Origin: Leptospiraceae bacterium UBA2033
GTDB taxonomy: Bacteria > Spirochaetota > Leptospiria > Leptospirales > Leptospiraceae
NCBI GenBank assembly: GCA_002333425.1
Contig: DDBL01000097.1
Location: forward strand, 47,253-111,252
Reading direction: 5' to 3'
Length of the DNA stretch: 64,000 nt
Shown: piece by piece, positions 35,611 through 46,034 of the stretch
Numbering within the stretch: the first letter of the stretch is position 1
How the letters are laid out: each line of letters opens with the position of its first letter
The notes under the pieces: model-generated
Database searches by the model: none
Told to the model about the DNA's origin: nothing
Seen by the model: only the letters and a program-made list of their open reading frames with translations
Made by a program: the position numbers and the translations under genes

Positions 35611-36135
35611 ATGGCAACTGAAATAAATATTCCAGAAGACTCCGTTTTAATATCTAGAACTGATCCCAAAGGAATAATCACTTACGCAAGTCCTGATTTT
35701 TTAAGTATAAGTGGATATGAAGAAGCAGAATTATTAAAGAAACCACATAATATAATCCGCCATCCTGATATGCCGTCCCAGGTTTTTAAGGAGTTATGGT
35801 CAACTATAAAAACTGGTCATGTTTGGACTGGGATTGTCAAAAATCGCAGTAAAAGTGGTGATTACTATTGGGTAGACGCTACAATTACACCTCTCAAAGA
35901 ATCAAATCAAATTATTGGCTACGTATCCGTTCGCAAAAACCCATCAAGGCAAGATATTAAACGTGCAGAATCATTGTATGCCTCAATGCATAATACTTCG
36001 GGCAAAAAAAACTTCTTTGATAGACTTTTTGAAAAACCAATTTTTCAGATAAGTAAATTGTGCGCATCCTTATTAGGAGTATTTTTTATTTCAATTTTTA
36101 TCAATGCACTTGGATTTTTTTTTTCCCTTTTCTAA
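35611..36135 (+). CDS. Aer-like aerotaxis receptor, N-terminal part (PAS), frame broken at T10 tract
   Basis: The first 174 residues of what looks like a PAS-containing chemoreceptor. The PAS domain has the FAD-type Aer signature: [40 protein letters not shown]. It ends in a membrane helix ([19 protein letters not shown]) after which the frame runs into a stop just past ten T bases (36115-36124). Adding one base or slipping back by one there joins it to the receptor signalling part, which follows directly. It may be one phase-variable or frameshifted gene, a real disruption, or an assembly error. Confidence 0.75.
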   Translation: MATEINIPEDSVLISRTDPKGIITYASPDFLSISGYEEAELLKKPHNIIRHPDMPSQVFKELWSTIKTGHVWTGIVKNRSKSGDYYWVDATITPLKESNQIIGYVSVRKNPSRQDIKRAESLYASMHNTSGKKNFFDRLFEKPIFQISKLCASLLGVFFISIFINALGFFFSLF

Positions 36136-37286
36136 TTACACTTATATACACAATTACATCTGTTGGAGTTCTGATTTCGATTGTTTTAATTTGTGATAAG
36201 TTTTCAGAGACTCATATCTCTGAGATTACATCTATCTTGGGAAAATTTTCTAGTGGAGAATTTAACCTTGATAAATATGAATTTAATATAGACAGACAAA
36301 GTATTAAGTTAAGTAACGTGATTTTGGGGCTAAAGACTCTTATCCTGAGTTTAGGTGGGATATTATATATCGTAAAAAAAATGTCCACGAGTCACATGAA
36401 GTATTCCGAAAAACTACAAAATCTTTCCAATGTATATACTAAATTAAGCAACGATCAAGCTTTCACAACAGAAATTCAAGCCAATTCCATCACAGAAATT
36501 TCTAGTAGCATGACTGAGATTAGTAATACGATTGTTTTACAATCCGAAAATCTTGAGATTATAAAAAATAACATTACAGAAGTAAATCATTCGATGACTA
36601 TGACCGCCCAGCTTTTAGAATCACTGAGTAGTCTCAATCAAAGAACAATTGACAAATACGAAGTAAGCTCTGAAAAAGTTACCAACGTTCTTTCCTCTAT
36701 TGATGATATGAAGTTAATATCAGAAAAAATTGAAGCAATTATTGGAGTAATTGATGATATAGCGGATAAGACTAATTTGCTCTCGATCAATGCCTCCATA
36801 GAAGCCGCTAGAGCAGGGGTAAATGGAAAAGGATTTGCGATAGTTGCAAAAGAAGTTTCCAATCTTGCTGATGAGACTTCCGTAAATGTAAAAGACAGTA
36901 CTCTTCTCATTAAAACATTTCGAAGAACAATCAAAGAAGGAAGTGATCGCATTACAGAGGTAATCAAATTTTTCAATGAAGTGCAAGAATTGATTTTGGA
37001 TTTGTCTAAAACAACAAATGAAATTATGAACACAATGCTCTCGCAACTCGAAAAAATTATGGAAATACAATCGAATGTAGAAGAAGCAAGCAAAAAAGCA
37101 GACAGCATAAAAGATTCCGTCGTCTATCAAAAAATCGAAATCTCTCAAGTATCTGAATCTATATTAAAATTAGTAAAAGAAAGTAAAGCTATATCTACAA
37201 AATCAAACGAACTCCTGAATATTTCCGATGAAATTCATAAACCCGCAAAGTATTTAAAAGGGCTAATGGAGCATTATAAGTTTTAA
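36060..37286 (+). CDS. Aer-like aerotaxis receptor, C-terminal part (methyl-accepting signalling domain)
   Basis: This frame, open from 36060, gives the second part of the same receptor. After the T10 tract it continues with a second membrane helix ([20 protein letters not shown]), a linker and the chemotaxis signalling domain. The hairpin tip is [20 protein letters not shown] and [20 protein letters not shown], where the kinase and CheW bind. Translation from an internal start in the overlap is unlikely, because the helix before the tip would be unpaired; the natural product is a 558-residue fusion with the upstream PAS part. The last helices ([18 protein letters not shown]) are complete. 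Confidence 0.75.
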   Translation: MRILIRSIFYFNFYQCTWIFFFPFLITLIYTITSVGVLISIVLICDKFSETHISEITSILGKFSSGEFNLDKYEFNIDRQSIKLSNVILGLKTLILSLGGILYIVKKMSTSHMKYSEKLQNLSNVYTKLSNDQAFTTEIQANSITEISSSMTEISNTIVLQSENLEIIKNNITEVNHSMTMTAQLLESLSSLNQRTIDKYEVSSEKVTNVLSSIDDMKLISEKIEAIIGVIDDIADKTNLLSINASIEAARAGVNGKGFAIVAKEVSNLADETSVNVKDSTLLIKTFRRTIKEGSDRITEVIKFFNEVQELILDLSKTTNEIMNTMLSQLEKIMEIQSNVEEASKKADSIKDSVVYQKIEISQVSESILKLVKESKAISTKSNELLNISDEIHKPAKYLKGLMEHYKF

Positions 37287-37362
37287 AGTTTTCCAATCAT
37301 TATTCCAATTTGGAAAAGTAAAAAGTGCTAGACTTTCTAGGCTTTTTAAAAATTCTTTCGGA

Positions 37363-38439
37363 ATGATTGTAATACGGGTGATTCTATTGGTTGTGCTACC
37401 TTTCTTTTTTGCAAAATGTAGTTTTATTCTAAATCGAGATATAAAGGAAACAAGCACGAATCCGTTTCATCTGATTCTAAACTCAACAGGATTTGCGACA
37501 GAATTTTGTATATTCGAGATTGAAACAGAAAATCGAAATTGTAAGGCAAAAAAAGTAAAATCCTATTCCAAATGCACAGAGTATTTTTCAGAAAATACAA
37601 ACACGGCAGCACTAAACTCCAAAGAAACTTTAGACCAAATTTATAAAGGACTAGCAGAGTTAGAACTGTTTAGACCCTCTCTCAAGAAAAAAATTACAAA
37701 AGTGGGATACATTACCACTGGAAGTCTAAACCAAGGCAAAGACACGAGCGTTTTAAGAGACGTAGAAAATTACTTTCGCACTGAAAATCTAAAAATCCAA
37801 ACAAAGCCAGTGCTAAGTGAAGAGGAAGCAAAACTCACAATCAAAGCAATTCAAAGCTCAGAGGAAATTCCAAAATCAGAAAAAGAAATTGTGCTATTGC
37901 AAATTGGGTCTGAGTCTGTAGAAATAGTATTTTCCAATCAAAAACAGCTAAGCAGTAAAATAGGAATCCAATTAATTCTAGAAGAAGTCGCAAATATAAA
38001 ACCAGGAATCAATACATGCAGACAGCCAATTTCCTCTTTTTTTAAAAGTGAAACTAGCTCGTTTGATAGATGTAAAAGTTTTATCCTAGAGAATTTAAAA
38101 AAATCACAACGTTTATCTTTACTTACCAAAACAAAGTTAGATGACGGCTACAAGGTATTTACCACTGGCTCTACATGGAATTACTATTATCCGAATAAAG
38201 AAGAAGTAACAGTTGACGAGTTGAATCAAACGGGAAATGAATTTTGTTCGTTGACGATTGATGAAATCATGAAGAAGGGAATCAAAAAAAGACATGCGTA
38301 TAATCTTTGTTATTCCCTCTCTTACAAAGCGGTTCTAGCGGAAGCGTTGGGAATCCAAAAACTACAAATTTTACAAAAAGATGTTTTAGCAAAAAACCTA
38401 GCTAGCTCTTCTATTTTGTTTGCGGACTCGTGCAGATAA
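37363..38439 (+). CDS. Ppx/GppA-like putative lipoprotein at the head of the division/cell-wall cluster
   Basis: A 358-residue protein with an N-terminal hydrophobic segment ending FFFAKC, a spirochaete-type lipobox. The middle resembles exopolyphosphatase/GppA: TSVLRDVENYFR, then LSEEEAKLTIKAIQ and VLLQIGSESVEIVFSN, matching the family's ATSALRxAxN, LSxxEEA and DxGGGSxE blocks, but the Gly-rich motif is changed to LQIGSESVE. It may bind rather than cut its ligand. It has many Cys residues spread along the chain. Its stop overlaps the rsmH start (TAATG), so it is co-transcribed with the cell-wall genes. Confidence 0.6.
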   Translation: MIVIRVILLVVLPFFFAKCSFILNRDIKETSTNPFHLILNSTGFATEFCIFEIETENRNCKAKKVKSYSKCTEYFSENTNTAALNSKETLDQIYKGLAELELFRPSLKKKITKVGYITTGSLNQGKDTSVLRDVENYFRTENLKIQTKPVLSEEEAKLTIKAIQSSEEIPKSEKEIVLLQIGSESVEIVFSNQKQLSSKIGIQLILEEVANIKPGINTCRQPISSFFKSETSSFDRCKSFILENLKKSQRLSLLTKTKLDDGYKVFTTGSTWNYYYPNKEEVTVDELNQTGNEFCSLTIDEIMKKGIKKRHAYNLCYSLSYKAVLAEALGIQKLQILQKDVLAKNLASSSILFADSCR

Positions 38440-39350
38440 TGTCAAATTTTGTTCCAACTCATATTCCTGTTCTTCCAAAGGAAATTTTGGAATACTTTCA
38501 TGAAATCGAAAACAAAGAAAATCCTATTTTTCTAGATGGAACGGCAGGCGAAGGCGGTCATAGCGAACTTCTATTAAAAGAATTCCCCAAGGCAAAACTT
38601 ATCCTAAACGACAGAGACTCAATTATGTTAGGAAGAGCTAGTGCAAGACTAGAGGCATTTTCAGGAAGATTCTTCCCCCTAGAAGGAAATTTTTCAGAAG
38701 TATCAACAGAGGATATTCAGGAAAGAATTGGGCAAGATAAAGTAGATGGGATTTTGCTAGATTTAGGAATTTCCACCTTCCATTTAACTAGCTCCGAGCG
38801 GGGTTTTAGCTTTAAAAATGAAGAATACTTGGATATGCGACTGGATGAGACAAGTAAACTAACTGCTTTCGAGGTATTGAATAAATATAAGGCTGAAAAA
38901 TTATCGCAAATCTTCCGAGAATATGGAGAAGAGAACTGGACAAAGAAGATTGTAGAAAAGATTCTTCTAGTGAGAAAGAAAAATCCAATTCGAACGACCT
39001 TGGATTTAGCGAAATTGGTAGAATCGGTGATTCCTAGAAAGTTTTGGCCTGATAAAACTCATCCTTCTTTTCGCGTTTTTCAGGCAGTGCGAATTGAAGT
39101 GAACAATGAACTCGGGCATATTCGGGAAGGTTTGGAAAATCTAGCCAATCTTTTGAATCAGGGCGGAATTTTATGCGTGATTTCTTTTCATTCTCTAGAA
39201 GATAGGATAGTAAAGCAAGTTTTTAAGGAAATATCTAAGGACGAAAGGTTTAGCGTGCTCACTAAAAAGCCAATTATCACTAATGATGAGGAAATTAAAC
39301 TCAACCCCTCTTCTCGTTCGGCAAAATTACGTGTATTGAAGGCAATATGA
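38439..39350 (+). CDS. rsmH: 16S rRNA (cytosine(1402)-N4)-methyltransferase
   Basis: A 303-residue RsmH/MraW, which methylates C1402 of 16S rRNA. The start MSNFVPTHIPVLPKEILEYF, the SAM-binding FLDGTAGEGGHSELLL, the DGILLDLGISTFHL motif and the C-terminal CVISFHSLEDRIVKQVFKE are all diagnostic. I chose the ATG at 38439, which overlaps the preceding stop as TAATG, over a GTG nine bases earlier. It overlaps ftsL by 4 bases, as usual in dcw clusters. Confidence 0.95.
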   Translation: MSNFVPTHIPVLPKEILEYFHEIENKENPIFLDGTAGEGGHSELLLKEFPKAKLILNDRDSIMLGRASARLEAFSGRFFPLEGNFSEVSTEDIQERIGQDKVDGILLDLGISTFHLTSSERGFSFKNEEYLDMRLDETSKLTAFEVLNKYKAEKLSQIFREYGEENWTKKIVEKILLVRKKNPIRTTLDLAKLVESVIPRKFWPDKTHPSFRVFQAVRIEVNNELGHIREGLENLANLLNQGGILCVISFHSLEDRIVKQVFKEISKDERFSVLTKKPIITNDEEIKLNPSSRSAKLRVLKAI

Positions 39351-39688
39351 TAGTAACTCGGATAGATAAAAAAGACATTAAGACAACTTTGGGACTCATT
39401 TTTTTAGCGATCTTAAAAATAACAATTCCTGCTAGTGTAGGATTTCTGCTAGTCTGGCAAAGTATCGATCATGCACACTTAAATAGACAGATTAAAAAAC
39501 TTTCCCAAAAAAAAGAAGAACTCTATAAAAAGAACTACGAACTAAAAGTTGGAATTGCCTCCTTCACCTCAGCGGAAAGAATGGAATCTATCTACAAAAA
39601 AAACAATCCAGTAGCGAGTTTTTCCCATAAAAAAATTGTCACCCTCATCCTACCCCCTGAAAACAAAAGCTTTGAGATTTATAAATAG
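39347..39688 (+). CDS. FtsL-like division protein
   Basis: A 113-residue bitopic membrane protein: a short cytoplasmic N-terminus, one helix (GLIFLAILKITIPASVGFLLVW) and a coiled coil (HAHLNRQIKKLSQKKEELYKKN). The topology, length and position between rsmH and murE are those of FtsL, part of the divisome with FtsB and FtsQ; sequence identity is always low in this family. It overlaps rsmH by 4 bases. No ftsI gene follows it, and murE begins 38 bases later. Confidence 0.75.
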   Translation: MIVTRIDKKDIKTTLGLIFLAILKITIPASVGFLLVWQSIDHAHLNRQIKKLSQKKEELYKKNYELKVGIASFTSAERMESIYKKNNPVASFSHKKIVTLILPPENKSFEIYK

Positions 39689-39726
39689 AACTTTGTTAAA
39701 AACCACTTTAGAGCAGTAAACCAAGT

Positions 39727-41241
39727 ATGTTAATTTCTGAATTAGTTAAGAAAATAAAAAAAATATCCTTATTAGTTGGATCAGAAGAAGAAAAAATCTC
39801 TTACATCCAATCAGACAGTAGAAAATTAGAAACAGGAGACATTTTCTGCCTCTATGAAAACTTTGGGGAAAAATCCATTGAGTACATAGAAGATGCAATT
39901 AGAAAAAAAACAAAAGCAATCCTCGTAAGAAAAAATAGCCCCTATTTAGCCGAGGCGCAAAAGTTCAAAGTAGTTCTGGTAAGCCAAGAAGACCCAATGC
40001 AAGTGCACGGGTTTATTGCATCTATCCTAAAAGAGGAACCTTCCAAAAAATGTAAGATCATTGCAGTCACGGGGACAAACGGAAAAACCTCAATGACCTA
40101 TATATTAAATGATATTTTTTCTCGCGAAAATAAAAACTGCGGCATCATTGGAACAATTGAAACTAGATACGGAAATAAAGTAATCCAAACAGGTTACACT
40201 ACACCAGATGCAAGTACACTCAATGAAGTACTAGATGATATGGTGAAAGAAGAAATTGAATATGTATTCATGGAAGCAAGTTCCCATGGGTTAAAGCTCG
40301 GAAGACTGAATGGACTTCATCTATACGGGGCTTTATTTACAAACCTCACAAGAGACCATTTAGATTTTCATAAAACAATGGGCGACTATCTTAAAAGTAA
40401 ATTTTTACTTTTTAAACTACTAGCAAAGTCTGCGCATAAGAATACGTTTGCCGCTATTTCCATGGATTCAGCCGGTGCAGATAAGATGTATTCGCTGATA
40501 AAAAAATCAAACTTAAAGTTAAACCTACTCCAATTTGGAAAGGGAAAACACTTCGAAGGTAAAATCAACGAACTTTCTCTAAGAGGAATCAATTTCGACT
40601 TCAAAGAAAAAGGGAGTAGACAAGTGAGTGTAACAACAAACTTACTTGGAAATTTTAATTATCTAAACGTATCTCTAGCGATAGTAGCAGCAAGAGCTTT
40701 AGGTTTAGAGTTAGAATCTATACGAAATACAGTTGGAACATTAATTCCTGTGAACGGAAGATTCCAAATAGTTTACAACAATAAAAAAACTCGTGTGGCT
40801 ATTGTAGATTATGCGCATACGCCGGATGCACTATCAAATGTATTAAAGAGTATTCAAGAGATACCACACAGCAAAGTGATCTGCGTATTTGGTTGTGGTG
40901 GAGATAGAGATAAAACTAAACGACCAATCATGGGTAAAATTGCATCTAAACTTTCCGACTTAGTAATCATTACCTCTGACAATCCAAGAACCGAAGATCC
41001 AGAAAAAATTCTAGATGATATTCAAGCTGGATTTCCTAAAAAGTTCTCTTCCTTTTTGAGGATAACAAACAGACGACAAGCAATCAAAAAAGGTATAGAA
41101 ATATTACCCGATCAAGGATTACTTTTAGTAGCCGGAAAGGGGCATGAAACTGTTCAAATTATTGGAAATAAAAAAGAAGACTTCAGCGACTTACGAGAGT
41201 TAACCGAGGCGTTTCAACATGATGAACAAAGTAGGAGATAA
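39727..41241 (+). CDS. murE: UDP-MurNAc-tripeptide synthetase (meso-DAP adding)
   Basis: A 504-residue MurE. The ATP loop is [14 protein letters not shown], followed by [19 protein letters not shown] with the carbamylated-Lys region (YLKSKFLLF) and [10 protein letters not shown]. The residue that sets the third amino acid is in the DNPRTEDP motif, the form typical of meso-diaminopimelate rather than lysine enzymes. Length is normal. It is the first of a tight run murE-mraY-ftsW-murG-murC. Confidence 0.95.
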   Translation: MLISELVKKIKKISLLVGSEEEKISYIQSDSRKLETGDIFCLYENFGEKSIEYIEDAIRKKTKAILVRKNSPYLAEAQKFKVVLVSQEDPMQVHGFIASILKEEPSKKCKIIAVTGTNGKTSMTYILNDIFSRENKNCGIIGTIETRYGNKVIQTGYTTPDASTLNEVLDDMVKEEIEYVFMEASSHGLKLGRLNGLHLYGALFTNLTRDHLDFHKTMGDYLKSKFLLFKLLAKSAHKNTFAAISMDSAGADKMYSLIKKSNLKLNLLQFGKGKHFEGKINELSLRGINFDFKEKGSRQVSVTTNLLGNFNYLNVSLAIVAARALGLELESIRNTVGTLIPVNGRFQIVYNNKKTRVAIVDYAHTPDALSNVLKSIQEIPHSKVICVFGCGGDRDKTKRPIMGKIASKLSDLVIITSDNPRTEDPEKILDDIQAGFPKKFSSFLRITNRRQAIKKGIEILPDQGLLLVAGKGHETVQIIGNKKEDFSDLRELTEAFQHDEQSRR

Positions 41242-41246
41242 CTAAT

Positions 41247-42356
41247 ATGTTTCAATTTATTTATGATGTTTTTGGAAATGATATTGGTTTTTTGCGAATT
41301 TTTAACTATGTTACCTTTCGTGCTCTTTTGGCGGGGCTAACATCTATGTTCCTCTCTTTCTTTTTAGGAAAACGAATTATCCAATATCTCTATGGTTTGA
41401 AGTTTAGTGAAACTGTTAGAACAGATGGACCAGGCTCACACGCAGTAAAAGCAGGAACGCCTACCATGGGCGGATTAATGATAATATCCACACTAATTCT
41501 ATCCGTACTACTCTGGGGTAATTTAAAAAATTTAAACTTGGTGCTTTTGACTGTATTTAGTTTTCTTTTTTCCATGCTTGGTTTTAGAGACGATTATGAA
41601 AAAGCTATTCTAAAGTTAAAAGGTGGAATGAAAAGTAGAGTTAAATTTGGATTATCCGCATTAATTGCGTTTGGATTTTGTTTTATTTTTTACTATTATA
41701 CTGGAGAATTTCACTCAGATGGAAAAGGAATTAACTTCACACTAACTGATTTATTTCTTCCTTTCATCAAGGGTCCGGTTATTACACTTGGAATTTTTGC
41801 AATTCCTTTTTCTATTCTTGTGATTATTGGAAGTTCACATGGAGTAAATCTCACTGACGGATTAGACGGATTAGCCACAGGAACAGTAATGATTGCTACA
41901 ATTACACTTGCAATTATTGCCTATGCCTCAGGGACTCCGATTGCTGCGAATTACCTAAATATTCCTTACCTATCCGGTGCACATGAGTATTCTGTTTTCC
42001 TATCAGCTCTAGCTGGTGCCCTACTCGGATTTTTATGGTTTAACACTCATCCGGCAGAGGTTTTTATGGGAGATACAGGTTCTTTATTTCTCGGAGCAAC
42101 TCTTGGGATGGTTTCGGTGATGCTTAAAAAAGAGATTTTACTTTTTATTTTAGGTGGAGTGTTTGTGATGGAAGCGATAAGTGTAATTTTACAAGTCGGT
42201 TCATTTAAGTTAACCGGAAAAAGAATTTTTAAAATGGCTCCGATTCATCACCACTTTGAATTAATGGGAATCAAAGAAACCAAAATCGTAATCCGTTTTT
42301 GGATCATTGGTGTAATCCTTGCCCTTTTTGCACTGTCGACACTTCGAATTCAATAA
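41247..42356 (+). CDS. mraY: Phospho-N-acetylmuramoyl-pentapeptide-transferase
   Basis: A 369-residue polytopic membrane enzyme that makes lipid I. Conserved loops include [43 protein letters not shown] and [12 protein letters not shown]. It has ten likely helices. The first Asp-Asp motif reads RDDYEK where many enzymes have IDDYLK. It starts 5 bases after murE, so the cluster is an operon. Confidence 0.95.
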   Translation: MFQFIYDVFGNDIGFLRIFNYVTFRALLAGLTSMFLSFFLGKRIIQYLYGLKFSETVRTDGPGSHAVKAGTPTMGGLMIISTLILSVLLWGNLKNLNLVLLTVFSFLFSMLGFRDDYEKAILKLKGGMKSRVKFGLSALIAFGFCFIFYYYTGEFHSDGKGINFTLTDLFLPFIKGPVITLGIFAIPFSILVIIGSSHGVNLTDGLDGLATGTVMIATITLAIIAYASGTPIAANYLNIPYLSGAHEYSVFLSALAGALLGFLWFNTHPAEVFMGDTGSLFLGATLGMVSVMLKKEILLFILGGVFVMEAISVILQVGSFKLTGKRIFKMAPIHHHFELMGIKETKIVIRFWIIGVILALFALSTLRIQ

Positions 42357-42361
42357 CTGAT

Positions 42362-43513
42362 ATGATAAAATTTCTAAAGGATTGGTTCAAAAATTTTATA
42401 GTGATTGGAAAAAATCCAATTGACCTTCCTTTAGTATACATCATTTTAATTTTGTTACTTGTCGGCATATCAGCATTATTCTCTGGTTCAACAGTTACAG
42501 CAAATAAACTAACAGAAGATCCATATTTCTTCTTAAAAAAACAAGCTGTTTGGCTTGGAGTTTCGTTTTTTTTCTTCCTTGTATTTTCGGTTATACCTTA
42601 TAGATTATTTCAACATTATGCAGTCTACTTAATTGTATTATCCATTATCCTCTTAATTTTAGTTTTTATTCCAGGACTAAGTAAAACGGTTAAAACACAA
42701 TCAGGAAGAAATTTTCATAGGTGGATTGGATTTGGTCCATTTCAATTACAGCCCAGTGAGTTTTGTAAAATAGCAGTCATCATTTATCTTTCTGCTTTTT
42801 TTGTGAAGTTAAAACATATCCCTGAAAAGACTGCAAAAACTTATTTGATTCCTGGAGCTGCACTTGGAATCATTTTAGTATTGATTATGTTAGAGCCAGC
42901 ACTTGGAACTACATTACAAATTTCCTCCATAATTTTAGCTCTAATTTTTTTAAACGGATTCCCTGTGAAAAACTTAATCATTGGTTTTTTATCTACGTTG
43001 CCTCTGATTGTATTTCTAATCTACAGAGTAAGTTATTGGAGAAAACGAATTGAAGTATGGTTAAATCCTTACAGCGATAAAGATGGAGATGGATTTCAAT
43101 TGTATTCTTCCTTTCGAGCTTTTATGGAAAGTGGTTGGTTTGGGAATCAGATTTCAACAAGTCACTCTCATAGATCTCTTCCTTATAATCATACAGATTT
43201 TATCATGGCCACTTTTGTCCAAGACTATGGTTTTTTTGGATTTCTTGTTTTACTTTCTTTGTTTACATTTCTAATCATAAGAGGATTTTCGCTTGTAAAA
43301 AGAGTTAATGAACCTTTTGGTTTTTTGCTAGGGTCAGGAATTATACTCATGATAAGTATTCAAATTATCATAAATTTATTTGTAGTTACAGGGCTATTCC
43401 CAATTACTGGAATAAGTCTTCCTTTTATGAGTTATGGAGGTTCGTCATTACTCACAGTCATGATCTCACTTGGAATACTAATAAATATAACTAAGAAGGA
43501 ACATATTACGTGA
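42362..43513 (+). CDS. ftsW: Lipid II polymerase/division protein FtsW
   Basis: A 383-residue SEDS-family protein with about ten helices. GFGPFQLQPSEFCKIAVIIY is the conserved QPSE loop, GDGFQLYSSFRAFMESGWFG and PYNHTDFIMATFVQDYGFFG follow, and PFMSYGGSSLLTVMISLGI is the C-terminal motif. I chose the ATG at 42362, after the mraY stop, because the longer frame is only the mraY tail read in another frame. Position between mraY and murG supports FtsW over RodA. Confidence 0.9.
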   Translation: MIKFLKDWFKNFIVIGKNPIDLPLVYIILILLLVGISALFSGSTVTANKLTEDPYFFLKKQAVWLGVSFFFFLVFSVIPYRLFQHYAVYLIVLSIILLILVFIPGLSKTVKTQSGRNFHRWIGFGPFQLQPSEFCKIAVIIYLSAFFVKLKHIPEKTAKTYLIPGAALGIILVLIMLEPALGTTLQISSIILALIFLNGFPVKNLIIGFLSTLPLIVFLIYRVSYWRKRIEVWLNPYSDKDGDGFQLYSSFRAFMESGWFGNQISTSHSHRSLPYNHTDFIMATFVQDYGFFGFLVLLSLFTFLIIRGFSLVKRVNEPFGFLLGSGIILMISIQIIINLFVVTGLFPITGISLPFMSYGGSSLLTVMISLGILINITKKEHIT

Positions 43514-44592
43514 TTCGTTCGATCATCATTGCAGCAGGTGGGACTGGTGGACATATATCCCCAGGCATAGCAATCGCAGAAAGCCTAATGGATGTAAAAT
43601 CTATCCTAGGCTTTGAGTCTTTAGTAATTCATTCTCTTGTGCGAAACAAAGATAACCCCGATTTAAGAGATGCACCTTGTCCCGTTATTTGGCATAATAC
43701 ACCACAGTTAAGTAAAAACTTTATCAAAGTCCCAATTTTATTTTTATACAATTTCCTAAAAACGGTTTTTCAATTTAGAAAATTGAAAGTAGATTGTGTA
43801 ATTGCAATGGGCGGCTATTCAAGTTTACCCGCACTACTCTATGCAGTTTTATTTAGAAAGAAAATTTTCCTTTGTGAACAAAACACAGTTGTGGGAAAGG
43901 TAACTCGAATTTTCGGAAAGTATGCAGATAAAATTTCATTTAGTTTTCCGCCTGTAGATACCCAAAAATTCAAAGAACATAGTTTTAAGGTTTTAGGTAA
44001 TCCACTTCGTAAAAAAATTATTCCAGACGCAAAAGTAAATGCGAATAAAATGTACGTAGTTAATAAAAAAGAAAAATTAAATGTTCTAGTGATGGGTGGT
44101 TCTCAAGGTGCACGCCAAATAAATAATATGGTGATTAGCTCCATGAATAATCCTGAAATCTCTAAAAATTTTAACTTTCGTCTATTAACTGGAACTTCTC
44201 TTTACGATGAAGCTAAAGCCAAATCCCAAAAGTCAGCGGATATTATTTCTTACTCTGAAGACATGAAAACACATTACGAGTGGGCAAACTTGGTAATCGC
44301 TAGATCTGGTGCTGGAGTGATTTCAGAATGTGCATTGTATTCATTACCTCAAATACTTGTTCCTTATCCTTACGCTGCGGATAACCATCAAGTAGCCAAT
44401 GCAAAGTATTTTGAAGACAATGCAGGTGCTTGGGTTTTAAACCAAAAGGATGAAAACAATTCAAAGTTAGTAGATATTCTATTAGAAATTTCTAAAAACA
44501 GAGAGTTATTAATTCAAGTTACAGAAAAATCATTCAAATGTGCTAGAATTAATGCGGCAATTGATACAGTAAAATTTTTTTTCCAAGAGTGA
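43510..44592 (+). CDS. murG: UDP-N-acetylglucosamine--LPS-like N-acetylglucosamine transferase (lipid II synthesis)
   Basis: A 360-residue MurG, the transferase that adds GlcNAc to lipid I at the inner face of the membrane. The N-terminal AAGGTGGHISPGIAIAESL, the VIAMGGYSSLPA loop, the donor-binding VMGGSQGARQINN and the RSGAGVISE motif are diagnostic. It starts with GTG overlapping the ftsW stop (GTGA), with normal length. The unusual DIISYSEDMKTHYEWANLVI segment fits the family's C-terminal domain. Confidence 0.95.
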   Translation: MIRSIIIAAGGTGGHISPGIAIAESLMDVKSILGFESLVIHSLVRNKDNPDLRDAPCPVIWHNTPQLSKNFIKVPILFLYNFLKTVFQFRKLKVDCVIAMGGYSSLPALLYAVLFRKKIFLCEQNTVVGKVTRIFGKYADKISFSFPPVDTQKFKEHSFKVLGNPLRKKIIPDAKVNANKMYVVNKKEKLNVLVMGGSQGARQINNMVISSMNNPEISKNFNFRLLTGTSLYDEAKAKSQKSADIISYSEDMKTHYEWANLVIARSGAGVISECALYSLPQILVPYPYAADNHQVANAKYFEDNAGAWVLNQKDENNSKLVDILLEISKNRELLIQVTEKSFKCARINAAIDTVKFFFQE

Positions 44593-44595
44593 ATT

Positions 44596-45972
44596 TTGAA
44601 AGATAAAAAACCATTTTTTATTGGAATCGGTGGTTCAGGCATGTCATCGTTAGCCCATATTCTTTTAGATTTAAAAATAGAAGTTAAAGGTTACGATAAA
44701 TCAAAATCTGATACTGTTAGAAAGTTAGAAATGCGTGGTGCCAAAATTTCACACGACCCTGAGTCGATAAATCTAGATGGTATTGATTACGTTGTGTTTT
44801 CCTCTGCAGTAAAAGAAGATCATCCTATTTTCAAAAAATCGATTGATGAGCACAAAACACTGATTCACCGCTCGGAACTTTTGCATGAACTATTCTCTAA
44901 AAAATTTTCTATAGCGGTTGCTGGGTCTCATGGAAAAACAACTACTACTGCGATGACTGGGCAAATTCTACTCGAAGCCTCAGAGAACCCATCGATCATG
45001 CTAGGGGGCGAGGTTGGTTTTCTAAATGACAGAGGTGGAAAATGGGACAACGGCAAATGGGGAGTATACGAATCTGATGAATCGGACGGAACTTTCTTAA
45101 ACCACAAAGCAGACATTAAAATAGTAACCAATATTGACAACGACCATTTGGATTATTATAAATCAGAAGAGAATTTACACGAGGCATTTGCAAAATTCAT
45201 TCACAATAAAAAATCTTCATTTTCAATTGTTTACCTTGGTGATAAAGGAATACAAAGTTCAATCAGTTTACTGGAAGACCAAAAGAATGTAATTGGGTAT
45301 ATAGAAACTTCGCAGATAAATTTTGCAAAAGAAAATTTTCCAGAAATTCAACTAGAACCATTCGAGATTTTTGACAATGAACTTAGTTTTTACAAAAATG
45401 GAAGTCTAAAAAAAATAAAACTCCCTTTTGCAGGAGATCATTATTTAAAAAATGCTTTTGCTGCTATGCTTGCGGCTGAAAAAGTAGGCGTTGATCTAAA
45501 TAAAATTCTAGAAATTCTAAAGGGATATAATGGCGTTAAGCGCAGACTGGAGCATTTAGGAACTGTGAATAATGTAAATGTATATGACGACTACGGACAT
45601 CATCCGACCGAGATACTGGCAGTAATTCAATCCATCAAACGAATGCGTCCGGTGGGTGCAAAATGCTGTATTATCTTTCAACCACATCGTTATACCAGAA
45701 CTCGAGATCATTATAAAGATTTTGCAAAAGCGTTAGGCGATAGTGATCTACTTTTCCTCCTCCCTATTTATTCTGCAGGAGAAACTCCAATTGAAGGAAT
45801 CTCGACAGAATTAATTTACGATCACCTTGAAAATAAAGAGAGAACTATTTTACTCACAGGAGATTTAGAGAGAGATATTCCTATCATTAAAAAATATATT
45901 CTTTCGGGCGATTACTTAGTTAGCCTCGGTGCTGGAAACGTGCGCGAATGGGCAGAGAATTTTTTAATTTAG
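44596..45972 (+). CDS. murC: UDP-N-acetylmuramate--L-alanine ligase
   Basis: A 458-residue MurC starting at TTG with AAGAG upstream. GIGGSGMSSLAHIL is the N-terminal nucleotide loop, GSHGKTTTTAM the ATP loop, ESDESDGTFL and NIDNDHLDYY the metal region, and YDDYGHHPTEILAV the C-terminal motif. Length is normal. It is the last cell-wall gene of the cluster; a PaaI-like thioesterase begins 62 bases later. No ddl, murB, ftsQ, ftsA or ftsZ follows. Confidence 0.95.
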   Translation: MKDKKPFFIGIGGSGMSSLAHILLDLKIEVKGYDKSKSDTVRKLEMRGAKISHDPESINLDGIDYVVFSSAVKEDHPIFKKSIDEHKTLIHRSELLHELFSKKFSIAVAGSHGKTTTTAMTGQILLEASENPSIMLGGEVGFLNDRGGKWDNGKWGVYESDESDGTFLNHKADIKIVTNIDNDHLDYYKSEENLHEAFAKFIHNKKSSFSIVYLGDKGIQSSISLLEDQKNVIGYIETSQINFAKENFPEIQLEPFEIFDNELSFYKNGSLKKIKLPFAGDHYLKNAFAAMLAAEKVGVDLNKILEILKGYNGVKRRLEHLGTVNNVNVYDDYGHHPTEILAVIQSIKRMRPVGAKCCIIFQPHRYTRTRDHYKDFAKALGDSDLLFLLPIYSAGETPIEGISTELIYDHLENKERTILLTGDLERDIPIIKKYILSGDYLVSLGAGNVREWAENFLI

Positions 45973-46034
45973 CCAAATCGAAATTACCCACAAGGTATAA
46001 TTTTAAAATTACGAAATAGGATTCAAAGGATAAT

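Noticed and set aside
36638..37148. Two overlapping minus-strand open frames of 142-156 codons
   Set aside because: Both are opposite the chemoreceptor signalling domain, where helical repeats create long antisense frames.
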